DNA of 64,000 bases, taken from NCBI GenBank assembly GCA_030158675.1, contig JAOASL010000030.1, positions 63,890-127,889 of the forward strand. Direction: 5' to 3'. Under the pieces are notes generated by a model. The model ran no database searches. It worked only from the letters and a program-made list of their open reading frames with translations, and had not been told where the DNA came from. The first letter of the stretch is position 1. Each line of letters starts with the position of its first letter. Shown piece after piece: positions 46,758 through 55,981 of this stretch. The stretch is from Burkholderiaceae bacterium. Its GTDB lineage: Bacteria > Pseudomonadota > Gammaproteobacteria > Burkholderiales > Burkholderiaceae_D. Made by a program: the position numbers and the translations under genes.

Positions 46758-47273
46758 TTACTTCGGGCGGCCTGCGTCGAGTTTTCCGTCGGCTCGCGCG
46801 GACAGGTAAGAAAATATATCGATGATATGCGCGTTCACGCTCGGCTCACCCTGCCAGGCAGGCATTGCCATTGGCTTGTCGCGGCGCTGCAGAATATCGT
46901 CGATGCGGGTGTTCGCGGTATTTTTATCCAGTGCCTCTTGCGTGCCCAATTGATCCAGGTCGTAGCGCTTCAGCACCAGACCCGTGAAATGGCGGGCGCT
47001 CATGTTTTGCACCAGAGGCAGCAAATCCGGTCCGCCTTCGCCGCCAGTGGCATTGGCCGAGTGGCAGCGCGCGCATTTATCCTGAAAAACCCGCCAGCCG
47101 GCGTAGAGCGAAGCCGCTGGTTCTGGCGGTCTGGCCAGTCCGCGCGCCGGTTCAGTATTGCCGAATTCCATGGCACAACTACTCAACGCCAGTGGCAAAG
47201 ACACTGCCGACATCAGCGCCAGCAGCAGGTTGGGCTGACGCTTCCAGGACAGGCACATCCGAAGCTTCTTCAT
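46758..47273 (-). CDS. Monoheme c-type cytochrome, lipoprotein-like
   Basis: 171 residues from the ATG at 47273, chosen because AAGGATGG lies about 7 bases upstream. A hydrophobic N-terminus ends in LALSSC, a lipobox-like site. The heme motif is CARCH in VFQDKCARCHSANATGG, and the distal Met is probably in MAMPAW. An electron-transfer role in the periplasm is likely. No oxidase or dehydrogenase gene is adjacent, so its partner is unknown. Confidence 0.85.
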   Translation of the reverse strand: MKKLRMCLSWKRQPNLLLALMSAVSLPLALSSCAMEFGNTEPARGLARPPEPAASLYAGWRVFQDKCARCHSANATGGEGGPDLLPLVQNMSARHFTGLVLKRYDLDQLGTQEALDKNTANTRIDDILQRRDKPMAMPAWQGEPSVNAHIIDIFSYLSARADGKLDAGRPK

Positions 47274-47459
47274 GGGAACCATCCTTCATGTCTTTGGAAA
47301 CACGCTACTGGCGTTGGTGCGTTCGCGGATCTGGCCGCCACTGTCAATGCCGAGGCAGCGGTCGGTTTGTTCTGAATTTTTGACCATTATCCGAAGGACT
47401 GAATCTGGCCGCAAGCCTTGTTCGGCGGCGGGCCGTGTCGATCGTGCCGCAAGCCGGCG

Positions 47460-48713
47460 TCAGGCCTGCTTGTCTCCGGCCTTTTCCGCGAGCGCTGAAA
47501 AATCTCGTTTCTCCAGCAGCCAGGAAGTCGCAAACCCTGCCACCAGTCCCCAGAAGGCGGCGCCTATATTGAACAGGCCGAGGTCGGCCACCGTCACCAG
47601 CAAGCTGACCAGCGCGCCGAACGTGAAGCGGCCCGTACCGAACGACGCAACGAAGGCGCCTTGCAGAACACGCAGCATTGCCAGTCCGCCGAGCGCCATG
47701 ATGTATTCCTTCGGCGCGGCCAGCATCAGTCCGGTGAAGGTCGGCGCCATCAGCCCGAACAGTACCGCAAGTACGCCGAAACTGAGTGCGGCGGTGTACT
47801 GGCGCTGCGTGCTGCCAGACGAGGTCATGATGGCATTGCTCGGTCCGGTCAGGCAGGTGCTGACCGCGCCGACGGCCGCCGACAGCGCTGCGCCGATGCC
47901 GCAGGCAACCGCAATCGCATTCACCGGTGGCTCGTGTCGGGCCGCTCGCAGGATCGCGGCGCCCTGGCCGTTCTGTACCACCAGCACCGTGATCGCCAAT
48001 GGCAGCACCAGCTCGATCAGTGCGGCGGCCGACCATGCGGGCGTTTGCATGACCGGGCTTGCGAACGCGATGCTGCCGAGCGTCGCCGCCTCCATTGTCC
48101 CCGACAGCGCAATGGCGACGGCACCGGCCAGCAGTGCGCCGATGACGGGCGGCAGTCGCCGACCCCAGTCAGTGCGCGCCGACAGTAGCACGAAGGCCAG
48201 CACCATCGGCCCGGCGATGGCCGCGCTGCTGTGCAGCGCACGCACCAGGTCGAGCCCGAAACGCAGGAAGACGCCCGCCACCATGCCCATCACCACCGGC
48301 ATTGGCAGCGCCGACATCAGCCGTCGCACCCAGCCGGTCAGACCCATCACGAGAATCAGTGCGCTGGTCGCATAAAAAGCGCCGATCACTTCGGCGAAAC
48401 TCAGATGCTGCAGCGCCGGACCGACCAGCACCGTGCCGGGAATGCTCCAGCCAAAGCCGAGCGGCGCCTTGTAGCGCCAGCTCATCGCGATCGAGATCAG
48501 GCCGTTGATGAAGAAGACGCCGAACACCCATGACGCCAGCTCGGCGGCCGACAGGCCGCCGCGGGTGCCGACGGAAAGCACGATGGCGAGCGGCCCCGTG
48601 ACAGAAAAAATGAAGGCCACCAGCGCATTGCCCACATAGGTCGGGCCGACATCAGCGAGGATCTCGCGCAGCGAGGGCGACGCAGCAGCAGGGGATTCGA
48701 GGTGGAATTTCAT
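47460..48713 (-). CDS. benE: Benzoate/proton symporter family transporter BenE
   Basis: 417 residues with about 11-12 hydrophobic helices. LREILADVGPTYVGNALVAF, GLGFGWSIPGT-like APLGFGWSIPGTVLVGPAL, PMPVVMGMVAGVFLRFGLDL and the TCLTGPSNAIMTSSG segment are typical of BenE proteins, which take up benzoate with protons. No aromatic-degradation genes are nearby, so the true substrate is uncertain. The ATG at 48713 fits the family; an upstream ATG at 48767 would add 18 polar residues. Confidence 0.85.
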   Translation of the reverse strand: MKFHLESPAAASPSLREILADVGPTYVGNALVAFIFSVTGPLAIVLSVGTRGGLSAAELASWVFGVFFINGLISIAMSWRYKAPLGFGWSIPGTVLVGPALQHLSFAEVIGAFYATSALILVMGLTGWVRRLMSALPMPVVMGMVAGVFLRFGLDLVRALHSSAAIAGPMVLAFVLLSARTDWGRRLPPVIGALLAGAVAIALSGTMEAATLGSIAFASPVMQTPAWSAAALIELVLPLAITVLVVQNGQGAAILRAARHEPPVNAIAVACGIGAALSAAVGAVSTCLTGPSNAIMTSSGSTQRQYTAALSFGVLAVLFGLMAPTFTGLMLAAPKEYIMALGGLAMLRVLQGAFVASFGTGRFTFGALVSLLVTVADLGLFNIGAAFWGLVAGFATSWLLEKRDFSALAEKAGDKQA

Positions 48714-48966
48714 AGCGGTTGACGCGGGGCGGCTGTCCGGAGCGGGCCCGATTATGCGGGCGGCCAATGTAGCATGGCGTGCGTGGTCCGGCGTGGTCCC
48801 GCAGGATTTTCTCCGGCGGGATTACAATGCAGGTCACCCTGCGGAAAACTCGGCAAGCCCCATGCCAGGCGAGTTTGTAAAAATAATCCAATGTAAGCCG
48901 CCAGAATCCGCCCGAACCTGAATCGAATCATTCCAGATCGGCGCGGCGCGCTCGGCCCATCCGAAC

Positions 48967-50580
48967 ATGCTGATTCCGTATTCCAGCGTGGTGAGTTTCG
49001 TGCTCGCCATCATCGTCCACGCTGCCCTGATCATCGCCGTCATCAAGACCGTGTGGTCGACCGACATGCCCGAGCCGGACAAGGCTGTCATCGTGCAGCT
49101 TATCCAGACGCCGCCTGAACCACCGCGCCCCGCGCCAATGCCTGCTGCAGCGCCTGCGGCAGCGCCTGTGGAGCCGCGGCCTTCGCCGCTGACACCTGCG
49201 TCCAAGCCGACGCCCGTTGCGCCGTTACCGCGCATCGTTGCTGACCAGCCGCTCGCCGTGGCCGAGGCGCCGAAACTGCAGCCTGCGAGCGCAACGCACG
49301 CCGCAACGTCCGATCCTGAGCCCGAGCGTCGCAAACGCGAAGAGGCAGTGCGCGAAGCCGAGCGACGTGACCATGACGCGCGCCGCAAGGCCGTCGAGGA
49401 GCGCGTCCGTCGCGACCTGGAAGAACGTGAACGGCAGGCCGTCGAATACCGCGAACAGCGCGAAGCCGAGGAGCGCGACCGGCAGGCACTCGAGGAACGT
49501 CGCACAGCCGAGGATCGCCGCCTTGCCGGCGAGCGCCGCGCCGCCGAGCTGCGCGAGCGGCAGGCCGCAGAAGAGAAGGAGCGGCGCAGCGCGCAGGAGC
49601 GGCGCATGGCCGAAGAACGCAGGGTGGCCGACGAACGCCGTGTCGCGGAAGAACGTCGTGTCGCACAGGAGCGGCGTATCGCTGAAGAGCGCAAGGCGGC
49701 CGACGAGCGCCGTGTTGCAGAAGAACGCCGGGTCGCCGACGAGCGCCGGCTTGCCGAGGAACGAGCGCGCCAACAGACAGAAGAACGCGAGCGACAGTCG
49801 GCGGAAGAGCGACGGCTGGCGCAGGAGCGCGTAAGACGCGAGCTGGACGAGCGGGCGCGCCGGGTAGCGGAAGAGCGCGCACGACGGGCCGCACAAGCAA
49901 CGCAGGAGCAGACAAGACAAGAAGCGGAAGAGCGCAGTCGCCGCACTGCACAGGCGGCTGCGGCACAGGAACTGGCGCGACTCGAAGCCGAGGAACGCGA
50001 GAAGCGCGCGGCACAGGAGCGTGCGCGGCATGACGCTGAGGAGCGCGCCAAACGCGCCACCGTCGAGCGTGAGCGCAAGGAGGCAGAAGAGCGCGATCGG
50101 CGTGAGCGCAAGGACGCTGAGGAGCGCGATCGTCGCGCTGCGGAGGAGCGTACCCGGCGCGATGCCGAAGACCGCGAACGACGTGCCGCCCTTGAGCGTG
50201 AGCGCCGTGAAACCGAAGAGCGTGAGCGTCGAGCCGCCGACGAACGCGCGCGTCGCGCTGCCGTCGACGCCGAACGCCGCAGCGGTGACGGAGCACGCAC
50301 CGGCGCGCGGCAGGTGCCGGTCGACGCGGCACTGATCCGACGCTTCTATCCACTGGCATCGCGCCGCAAGCGTGAAGAGGGCACCGTGATCCTGAAGGTG
50401 CTGGTCAAGCCTAACGGCACCACCGGTGCTATCGAGATCAAGTCTGGCAGTGGTTTTTCCCGACTCGACAGCGCCGCACTGGAGGCGGTCAGGACGCTGC
50501 GCTTCGAGCCGGCTACCGCAGGCGGCAAGGCTGTGGAAGAATGGGTACAAATTCCATTCGTTTTCAGGCTGGGTGACTGA
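48967..50580 (+). CDS. TonB-like energy-transducing protein with giant Arg/Glu helix
   Basis: 537 residues. One membrane helix (10-29), then a Pro-rich stretch (48-90) with PPEPPRPAPMPAAAP. About 320 residues (119-440) are dominated by ER, EER and AEERR repeats predicted to form one long charged helix or coiled coil. The C-terminal 88 residues (450-537) form a TonB/TolA-like domain: GTVILKVLVKPNGTTGAIEI, then LDSAALEAVRTLRFEPA. It should link an ExbBD- or TolQR-type motor to an outer-membrane partner across the periplasm. No exbB/exbD is present here. Typical TonB proteins are about 240-290 residues, so the spacer is unusual. Confidence 0.83.
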   Translation: MLIPYSSVVSFVLAIIVHAALIIAVIKTVWSTDMPEPDKAVIVQLIQTPPEPPRPAPMPAAAPAAAPVEPRPSPLTPASKPTPVAPLPRIVADQPLAVAEAPKLQPASATHAATSDPEPERRKREEAVREAERRDHDARRKAVEERVRRDLEERERQAVEYREQREAEERDRQALEERRTAEDRRLAGERRAAELRERQAAEEKERRSAQERRMAEERRVADERRVAEERRVAQERRIAEERKAADERRVAEERRVADERRLAEERARQQTEERERQSAEERRLAQERVRRELDERARRVAEERARRAAQATQEQTRQEAEERSRRTAQAAAAQELARLEAEEREKRAAQERARHDAEERAKRATVERERKEAEERDRRERKDAEERDRRAAEERTRRDAEDRERRAALERERRETEERERRAADERARRAAVDAERRSGDGARTGARQVPVDAALIRRFYPLASRRKREEGTVILKVLVKPNGTTGAIEIKSGSGFSRLDSAALEAVRTLRFEPATAGGKAVEEWVQIPFVFRLGD

Positions 50581-50619
50581 CGGCAGGCCAGCCAGATGCT
50601 ATACGCGGAGGATGAACCG

Positions 50620-51087
50620 ATGATACGTGTCACATCGCTGCTGCGGTCGTTGCAGAGCGCTGCCTGCGTTCTGCTGCTGGCAGCCTGCCAGGGCAGTCTG
50701 ACAGCGCCGTCTGGCGATGTATTGTCCGGCACCTCATGGGAACTGGTGGCGATACAGTCACCGGACGCAGCAAAGGCTCACCTGTCTATTGCCGAGCCGG
50801 CGCGCTTCACGTTGCATTTCGGTGCGGACGGTCGTGCCGCGTTACGGCTGGACTGCAATCGCGGTACCGGCGCATGGCAGGCGGTGGCCTCTTCCGCGAA
50901 TGCCGGTGCGCTGACCTTCGGCCCGATTGCCACAACGCGCGCACTGTGCGCCGCACCTCATCTTGATGAGCGTGTCGCACGCGAGCTGACGCAGTTGCGC
51001 TCTTATGCGATCAGTCACGGCAGGCTGCGGCTGTCGCCCACCACGGACGGCGGCTTCCTGGCGTGGCAACCGCAGAGGCAGCGATAG
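50620..51087 (+). CDS. META-domain lipoprotein (HslJ-like)
   Basis: 155 residues from the ATG at 50620, preceded by GGAGG. A signal peptide ends in LLLAAC, a lipobox. The META fold follows: LSGTSWELVAIQSPD, ARFTLHFGADGRAALRLDCN and RGTGAW, then the C-terminal strand. HslJ-type proteins are linked to heat shock and novobiocin resistance in E. coli; the biochemical role is unclear. It lies 39 bases after the TonB-like gene on the same strand and may be co-transcribed with it. Confidence 0.83.
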   Translation: MIRVTSLLRSLQSAACVLLLAACQGSLTAPSGDVLSGTSWELVAIQSPDAAKAHLSIAEPARFTLHFGADGRAALRLDCNRGTGAWQAVASSANAGALTFGPIATTRALCAAPHLDERVARELTQLRSYAISHGRLRLSPTTDGGFLAWQPQRQR

Positions 51088-51120
51088 TCCATAAAGACAG
51101 ACCGCAGCACCAGCACACGT

Positions 51121-51984
51121 TCAGTCGAGCAGAATCTTCAGCACCACCGCATCGTCCAGGTCTTCATAGCCGCTCGCGAGCGTGGCCTTCAGTACTTCCA
51201 GCGCGTTGGTCGACATCGTCATTGATTGCCCGGTGGCCCTGGCCATTGCGCAACCGAGCGCGACGTCCTTGGTCAGGATGTGCGCATGCGCGCGCGGCGC
51301 ATAGTCATTGCGCAGCGCGCGTGTCATGCGGTCTTCCAGCATCATCGACTGTCCGCTTGACGCGCACATCAGCGCCAGCAGCTTGTCCTTGTCGAGCCCG
51401 AGCTTCAGACCGAGCGCGATCACCTCGGCCGCGCCGACCAGATTGATGCCGGCCGCCAGGTTGTTGACCAGCTTGTAGCGCGCGCCGTCGCCGATGCGGG
51501 TGCCGAGCCGGAAAATTTTATCCGATAGCGCGTCGAGCACCAGCTGGTGTCGCGCGATCGTTGTGTCATCACCGGCCAGCATGATGCTCATCGTGCCAGC
51601 CTCCGCGCGTGCCGGTCCGCCGGAAATCGGCGCGTCCAGCAGGTGCACGCCGAGCGCGGCGAGCTTCGCGGCGATCGCTTCGGTATCTTCCGGCGCAATC
51701 GTCGAGCACAGCATCACGGTCTTGCCGCGGGCACCGCGCGCGACCCGATCTTCGTCGCTGAACAGCACCTGATCAATCTGCTTTGCGTTGACGACGACGA
51801 CGATGGTCAGGTCCGATTGCGCCGCGACGTCGGCTGCCGAGTCGCAGGTCGCGATGCCGTGTCCGCGCGCCTTGTCCAGCGCTTCAGGGCGGACGTCGTA
51901 TGCGCAGACGCGCTGCCCCTTGCGGTGCAGGTTGATGGCCATGGATAGCCCCATGGATCCGATGCCGATAAATCCAGTCGTCAT
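51121..51984 (-). CDS. 3-hydroxyisobutyrate dehydrogenase family oxidoreductase
   Basis: 287 residues from the ATG at 51984. An N-terminal Rossmann motif (GFIGIGSMGLSMAINL) is followed by LLDAPISGGPARAEAGTMSI, the substrate-binding signature, and the catalytic Lys in YKLVNNLAAGINLVG. Members reduce or oxidise beta-hydroxyacids such as 3-hydroxyisobutyrate, tartronate semialdehyde or L-threonate derivatives. The substrate cannot be told from sequence. A second family member lies at 57718, but the two are not close copies. Convergent with the META-lipoprotein gene. Confidence 0.86.
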   Translation of the reverse strand: MTTGFIGIGSMGLSMAINLHRKGQRVCAYDVRPEALDKARGHGIATCDSAADVAAQSDLTIVVVVNAKQIDQVLFSDEDRVARGARGKTVMLCSTIAPEDTEAIAAKLAALGVHLLDAPISGGPARAEAGTMSIMLAGDDTTIARHQLVLDALSDKIFRLGTRIGDGARYKLVNNLAAGINLVGAAEVIALGLKLGLDKDKLLALMCASSGQSMMLEDRMTRALRNDYAPRAHAHILTKDVALGCAMARATGQSMTMSTNALEVLKATLASGYEDLDDAVVLKILLD

Positions 51985-52289
51985 AAGTGCTTGCCGTTGA
52001 TTGTTTGGAAGTGCGGACGGAGCGCGGGAATCCGCTGGCGCGGGGCGCCAACATACCGTGCCGCGCACCGCTTCGCAAGTCATGCTCAGATCGCCAGTGC
52101 GTAGCCACGCGCTCCACCCCGCACCCATGCCGCACAGCAGGAGCACGGGTCGTTCGCCTGCCAGAGCGGCTTTCCTGCAGGCAATGTCATTAGTGATAAC
52201 CTTCAGCCCGAATTGGCCGGCATGATCGTATCCGGCAATGAGGATCTAGTTGCAAAATAAAGAACTGTTTGGAAGGCGGGGCGCATAGC
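51985..52289. other. Divergent intergenic region before the kinase genes
   Basis: 305 bases between the dehydrogenase and the first histidine kinase. It must carry both promoters, but I found no convincing -35/-10 pair, repeat or small gene. Confidence 0.4.
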
Positions 52290-54146
52290 ATGGGCTGGAT
52301 CACTGTTATCTGGCTGATGATCGCGGCGGCCAGCATGGCGCTTGCATTGATTCATGGCTATGCATGGAGCAGACTGCGCCGTGCGCATGCGCATGGCGCG
52401 TTCGTGCTGTGCGCGGCCGGCGTCGGCGTGGTGACGCTGATTGAGCTGGGCATGATGCGCTCGCAGACGCCGCAGCAGTTCGGTCACCTGCTGTGGCTGA
52501 ATCATTTCCCGCTCTGGGTTGCCGCAGTCGGCAGCGTGTTATTCGTGCGGGTACACATGCGGGCTGGCCGGCGCTGGCTGGCATGGACAGCTATCGGACT
52601 GCGTACGCTGGCGATGCTGGTGAATGCGTTTTCGTCGCCCAACCTGAATTTCCGTGAGATCAGGTCGATCGAACAAATGCAGGCGCTGGGGCAATCGATC
52701 AGCTTTGCCGTCGGGGCACCAAGTCCGATGATATACATCGCTCTCGCTGCCGGAATCGCACAGGCGCTGTTCATCATCGACGCGACGATACAAGTCTGGC
52801 GCCGCGGCGATCGCCGCCTGGCCGTGACGGTCGGTGGCCTGCTGACTTTTTTTGTGATGATTGCCATCGCCGGCTCGGCACTGCGCGCGCTGGGGCTGCT
52901 GCAGTTTCCGGCCGTGATCACCGTGAGTTGCGTACCGATCATTCTGGCGCTGGGATTCGAAGTGGGTCGGGAACTGGCCCAATCGGCGCAGCTGTCTGTG
53001 TCGCTGCAGGCCCGCCACAAGGAACTGAAGGAATCCGAAGCGGGCCTTCAGCTCGCTGCTGCGGCCGCCAATGTGGCCCTTTGGAGCATCGATATGTCGA
53101 CCGGAGCGTTCTGGGGAACCCCCAAAGGGGCGGCGATGTTCGGCCTTGACCTCGACAGTCGGATTTTTCTGAAGGATCTGATGGCCCTGATTCATGCCGA
53201 CGACCGTCCGCGCGTGTCTGAGGCGATGTCGCTGGCCCGAACCGAACGGCAAGTGTCGGTCGAGTACCGCGTCATCCTGCCCGGCGGCGAAGAACGCTGG
53301 TATTCATCACTCGGCGGTGCCCTGCAAGCGGGAAGCGGGTCGTCCTCGACGGTGACCGGCGTGACCATCGACATCACTGCGCGGCGCCGTGCGGAACTGG
53401 AAAGCGAGCGCCGTCGCCAGGAGCTCGAGCGTTTGCAGCGCCTGGCCAGCGCCAGTGAGTTTTCCGCCGCGATGGCGCATGAGCTGAGCCAGCCGCTGGC
53501 CATCATCATGAGCAATGCCGAGGCTGCCGAAAGCATGCTGCGGCAACCCGATACCGACCTTGCAGAACTGCAGGCGGTATTCGACGACATTATTGCCGCC
53601 GACGAGCGCGCAGCGCAGGTGCTGACCAAGTTGCGCGCACTTCCCGTGAGAGGCGGTATTCCGGTTGAACCGGTGTCGATCAATCGACTGGTGTCTGATG
53701 TGATCGGCCTGGTTCGGGGAAATCTGGACGAGCATGGCGTGACCGTAAAATTGCAGCTGGCCGGGCAGCTGCCAGCGCTGGATGGCGACCGCATGCTGAT
53801 CGAGCAGGTGATGTTCAACCTGATCCGGAATGCCGACGAGGCGATGGCGGGCAATGCGGCCGGCGATCGTTTGCTATCGATAGCGACCCTGGCCAGGGAT
53901 GGCATGATCGAAATCCGGGTGACGGATGCAGGCAGCGGGCTGCCTGCGGACGCGAGCGCAATCTTCCAGCCATTTTTTACGACCAAGCCTGAGGGCCTTG
54001 GCGTGGGCCTCGCAATTTGCCGCTCTATTGTGGGCGCTCATGGCGGTGAGATCGGTGCTTCATCCAACACCGGACGCGGCAGCTGTTTCTGGTTTCGACT
54101 TCCTGCCACCGCGCCATCGGTAGTCCGGGACGATGCCGCATCATGA
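52290..54146 (+). CDS. PAS-containing membrane sensor histidine kinase
   Basis: 618 residues from the ATG at 52290. Seven hydrophobic helices span about 2-225. A PAS domain occupies ~250-365 (FGLDLDSRIFLKDLMALIHA, VEYRVILPGGEERWY). The dimerisation region carries H397 in AMAHELSQPLAIIMSN. The ATPase domain is intact: N-box NLIRNADEAM, G1 DAGSGLP, FFTTKPEGLGVGLAIC. The HELSQPL type is found with FixJ-like response regulators such as the one encoded at 55978. It overlaps the second kinase gene by 4 bases (ATGA). The ligand is unknown. Confidence 0.9.
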   Translation: MGWITVIWLMIAAASMALALIHGYAWSRLRRAHAHGAFVLCAAGVGVVTLIELGMMRSQTPQQFGHLLWLNHFPLWVAAVGSVLFVRVHMRAGRRWLAWTAIGLRTLAMLVNAFSSPNLNFREIRSIEQMQALGQSISFAVGAPSPMIYIALAAGIAQALFIIDATIQVWRRGDRRLAVTVGGLLTFFVMIAIAGSALRALGLLQFPAVITVSCVPIILALGFEVGRELAQSAQLSVSLQARHKELKESEAGLQLAAAAANVALWSIDMSTGAFWGTPKGAAMFGLDLDSRIFLKDLMALIHADDRPRVSEAMSLARTERQVSVEYRVILPGGEERWYSSLGGALQAGSGSSSTVTGVTIDITARRRAELESERRRQELERLQRLASASEFSAAMAHELSQPLAIIMSNAEAAESMLRQPDTDLAELQAVFDDIIAADERAAQVLTKLRALPVRGGIPVEPVSINRLVSDVIGLVRGNLDEHGVTVKLQLAGQLPALDGDRMLIEQVMFNLIRNADEAMAGNAAGDRLLSIATLARDGMIEIRVTDAGSGLPADASAIFQPFFTTKPEGLGVGLAICRSIVGAHGGEIGASSNTGRGSCFWFRLPATAPSVVRDDAAS

Positions 54147-55981
54147 GCAACGTCATCATTCTCTGGTCGGCGATGGCAGGATTCAGTCTGGTACTCGCCG
54201 GCATCCACGGCGAAATCTGGCTGCGCAACCGGACGGCCGCCGCCAGCGGCGCATTCGCGCTGATTTGCCTGTGTGTTGTGGTGGTCGATCTGGTCGAGCT
54301 GTCGATGATGCATGCCGATTCGATGCAATCTTATCTGCAGCTTATACGCGCATTATATGTGGCCATATTGGCCGGCTTCATCGCGCTGATAAGCTTTGTC
54401 CGGATCTACATGCGTGCCGGGCGGCGCTGGCTGGGCTGGGCATCGATCGGTATGCGCGCCCTGGCCACGGTCGCCGGACTGAGTTTGCCGAACTCGCTGC
54501 ATTTCACTGAACTTCACACGCTCGAACCGGCATCGTTTCTTGGTTCGCAGGTGATGATCGCGCAGGGCACGCCGAATCCCTGGCTTGCGACAGCGATCCT
54601 CTCCAACCTGCTGTTGACAGCGTTCTTCGTCGACGCGATTGTCACGGCATGGAAGCAGCGCGGAGGAAGACAGGTCATCCTCCTCGGCTCGGCCTTGCTG
54701 TTCCTGGTGCTCAGCGGCTTCGTCAGCGCCGCGCTGATCAGCCTGGGTCTGCTGAAGGCGCCACTGCATGTCACGTCGTCGTTCTTCCCGATCATCGCCA
54801 TCATGGGGTGGCGCCTGAGTCAAGACCTGGTGCATTCGGCGCAATTGGGCAGAGACCTGATCGACGCCGAGAGCCGGTTGCTCGCGTCCCGGCAGCGGAT
54901 GATGCTGGCGGCCGAGGCGGCCAAGGTCGGATTCTGGACACTGGACCCAGGCACCATGCGCTTTCATGGCACGACCTGGGCCATGCGCTTGTTTGGCATG
55001 TACGGCGATGAGTCGCCAGACTTTGCCCGGCTGCTCACGGCCATGCATCCGGCCGATCGCGACAACGTTCGCGGCGCGCTTGCAGATGCATTGCGCTCAA
55101 CCGAGCTGGTGTCGGTGGAATACCGTTCGCTGGGAACGGATGGCCGCATGCGCTGGTATTTATCGGCCGTCGGCGGCAGATATTCGGGTTCGGGTGCGTC
55201 CTTGCGTCTGATGGGCGTGACTTTTGATATCACCGACCGCAAGCAGGCAGAAGAGGCGGTCAGCCGGCAACGCAACGAGGCCGAACACTTGTCGCGGGTC
55301 GTGACGGTCAGTGGCTTGTCGGACATGCTCGCGCACGAACTCAGGCAGCCGCTGGACAGTATCCTTACGGACGCCCGATCCGCGCGATCGCGACTGCAGG
55401 GTACCTCAGTGAATCGTGAGGGAATTCGTCTGCTGCTGGCGGACATCGTGGCCATGAACGATCGCGCCAGCCGGGTGATTTCGAAGTTGCGCAATCTGCT
55501 GCGCCGCAGTGACCCGGTACGCGAGCACCTGGCGCTGTGCACGCTGGTCGATGGTGTGCTTGATTTTCTGAAGCCGGATTTGAGCCGCCGCGGCGTTCAG
55601 GTCGTGACTGAACTGGACCGGTCGATGCGTGCGCTATCGGCTGACCGGATCAGGCTGGAGCAGGTTTTTATAAAAATAATACTTAATGCGTGCGATGCGA
55701 TGGCCGCGCGGCCACGCGCGCAGCGGCGGCTGTTCATTCGAACCTTTGCGTTCGGTCCGGACGCGCGGCTTGAAGTGTCGGACCGCAGCGGTGCATCGTC
55801 CGTCGGCGCCGACACACTGTCCGACCCTTTCCTGACGAACCAAGTCAGCGGCGGCGCCACGGAGCTGGCGATCTGCCGCGCCATCGTCGAGTCGCATGGC
55901 GGACAGATCCGGGTCGACGCGAGCGATGGCGATGGCTATTGTTTCCTGGTCCGGCTTCCCTTTTCGGAGTTTGACAATTGA
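54143..55981 (+). CDS. Paralogous histidine kinase with degenerate ATPase domain
   Basis: 612 residues, same layout as the preceding gene: seven helices (~4-225), PAS (~250-365), and H398 in MLAHELRQPLDSILTD. Shared blocks such as RIYMRAGRRWLGWASIGMRAL versus its neighbour show they arose by tandem duplication. The ATP-binding end is altered: DRSGASSVG replaces the DxGxGLP box, and SGGATELAICRAI replaces the Gly-rich GLGVGLAIC. An N-box like NACDAM remains. It may be phosphorylated by, or heterodimerise with, its partner rather than act alone. It overlaps both neighbours. Confidence 0.87.
   Translation: MSNVIILWSAMAGFSLVLAGIHGEIWLRNRTAAASGAFALICLCVVVVDLVELSMMHADSMQSYLQLIRALYVAILAGFIALISFVRIYMRAGRRWLGWASIGMRALATVAGLSLPNSLHFTELHTLEPASFLGSQVMIAQGTPNPWLATAILSNLLLTAFFVDAIVTAWKQRGGRQVILLGSALLFLVLSGFVSAALISLGLLKAPLHVTSSFFPIIAIMGWRLSQDLVHSAQLGRDLIDAESRLLASRQRMMLAAEAAKVGFWTLDPGTMRFHGTTWAMRLFGMYGDESPDFARLLTAMHPADRDNVRGALADALRSTELVSVEYRSLGTDGRMRWYLSAVGGRYSGSGASLRLMGVTFDITDRKQAEEAVSRQRNEAEHLSRVVTVSGLSDMLAHELRQPLDSILTDARSARSRLQGTSVNREGIRLLLADIVAMNDRASRVISKLRNLLRRSDPVREHLALCTLVDGVLDFLKPDLSRRGVQVVTELDRSMRALSADRIRLEQVFIKIILNACDAMAARPRAQRRLFIRTFAFGPDARLEVSDRSGASSVGADTLSDPFLTNQVSGGATELAICRAIVESHGGQIRVDASDGDGYCFLVRLPFSEFDN

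Noticed and set aside
48834..50300. Long minus-strand open frame of 488 codons, Ser/Arg-rich
   Set aside because: It is the complement of the ER-repeat region of the TonB-like gene; repeated GAG/CGC codons keep the opposite frame open. No domain and improbable composition.
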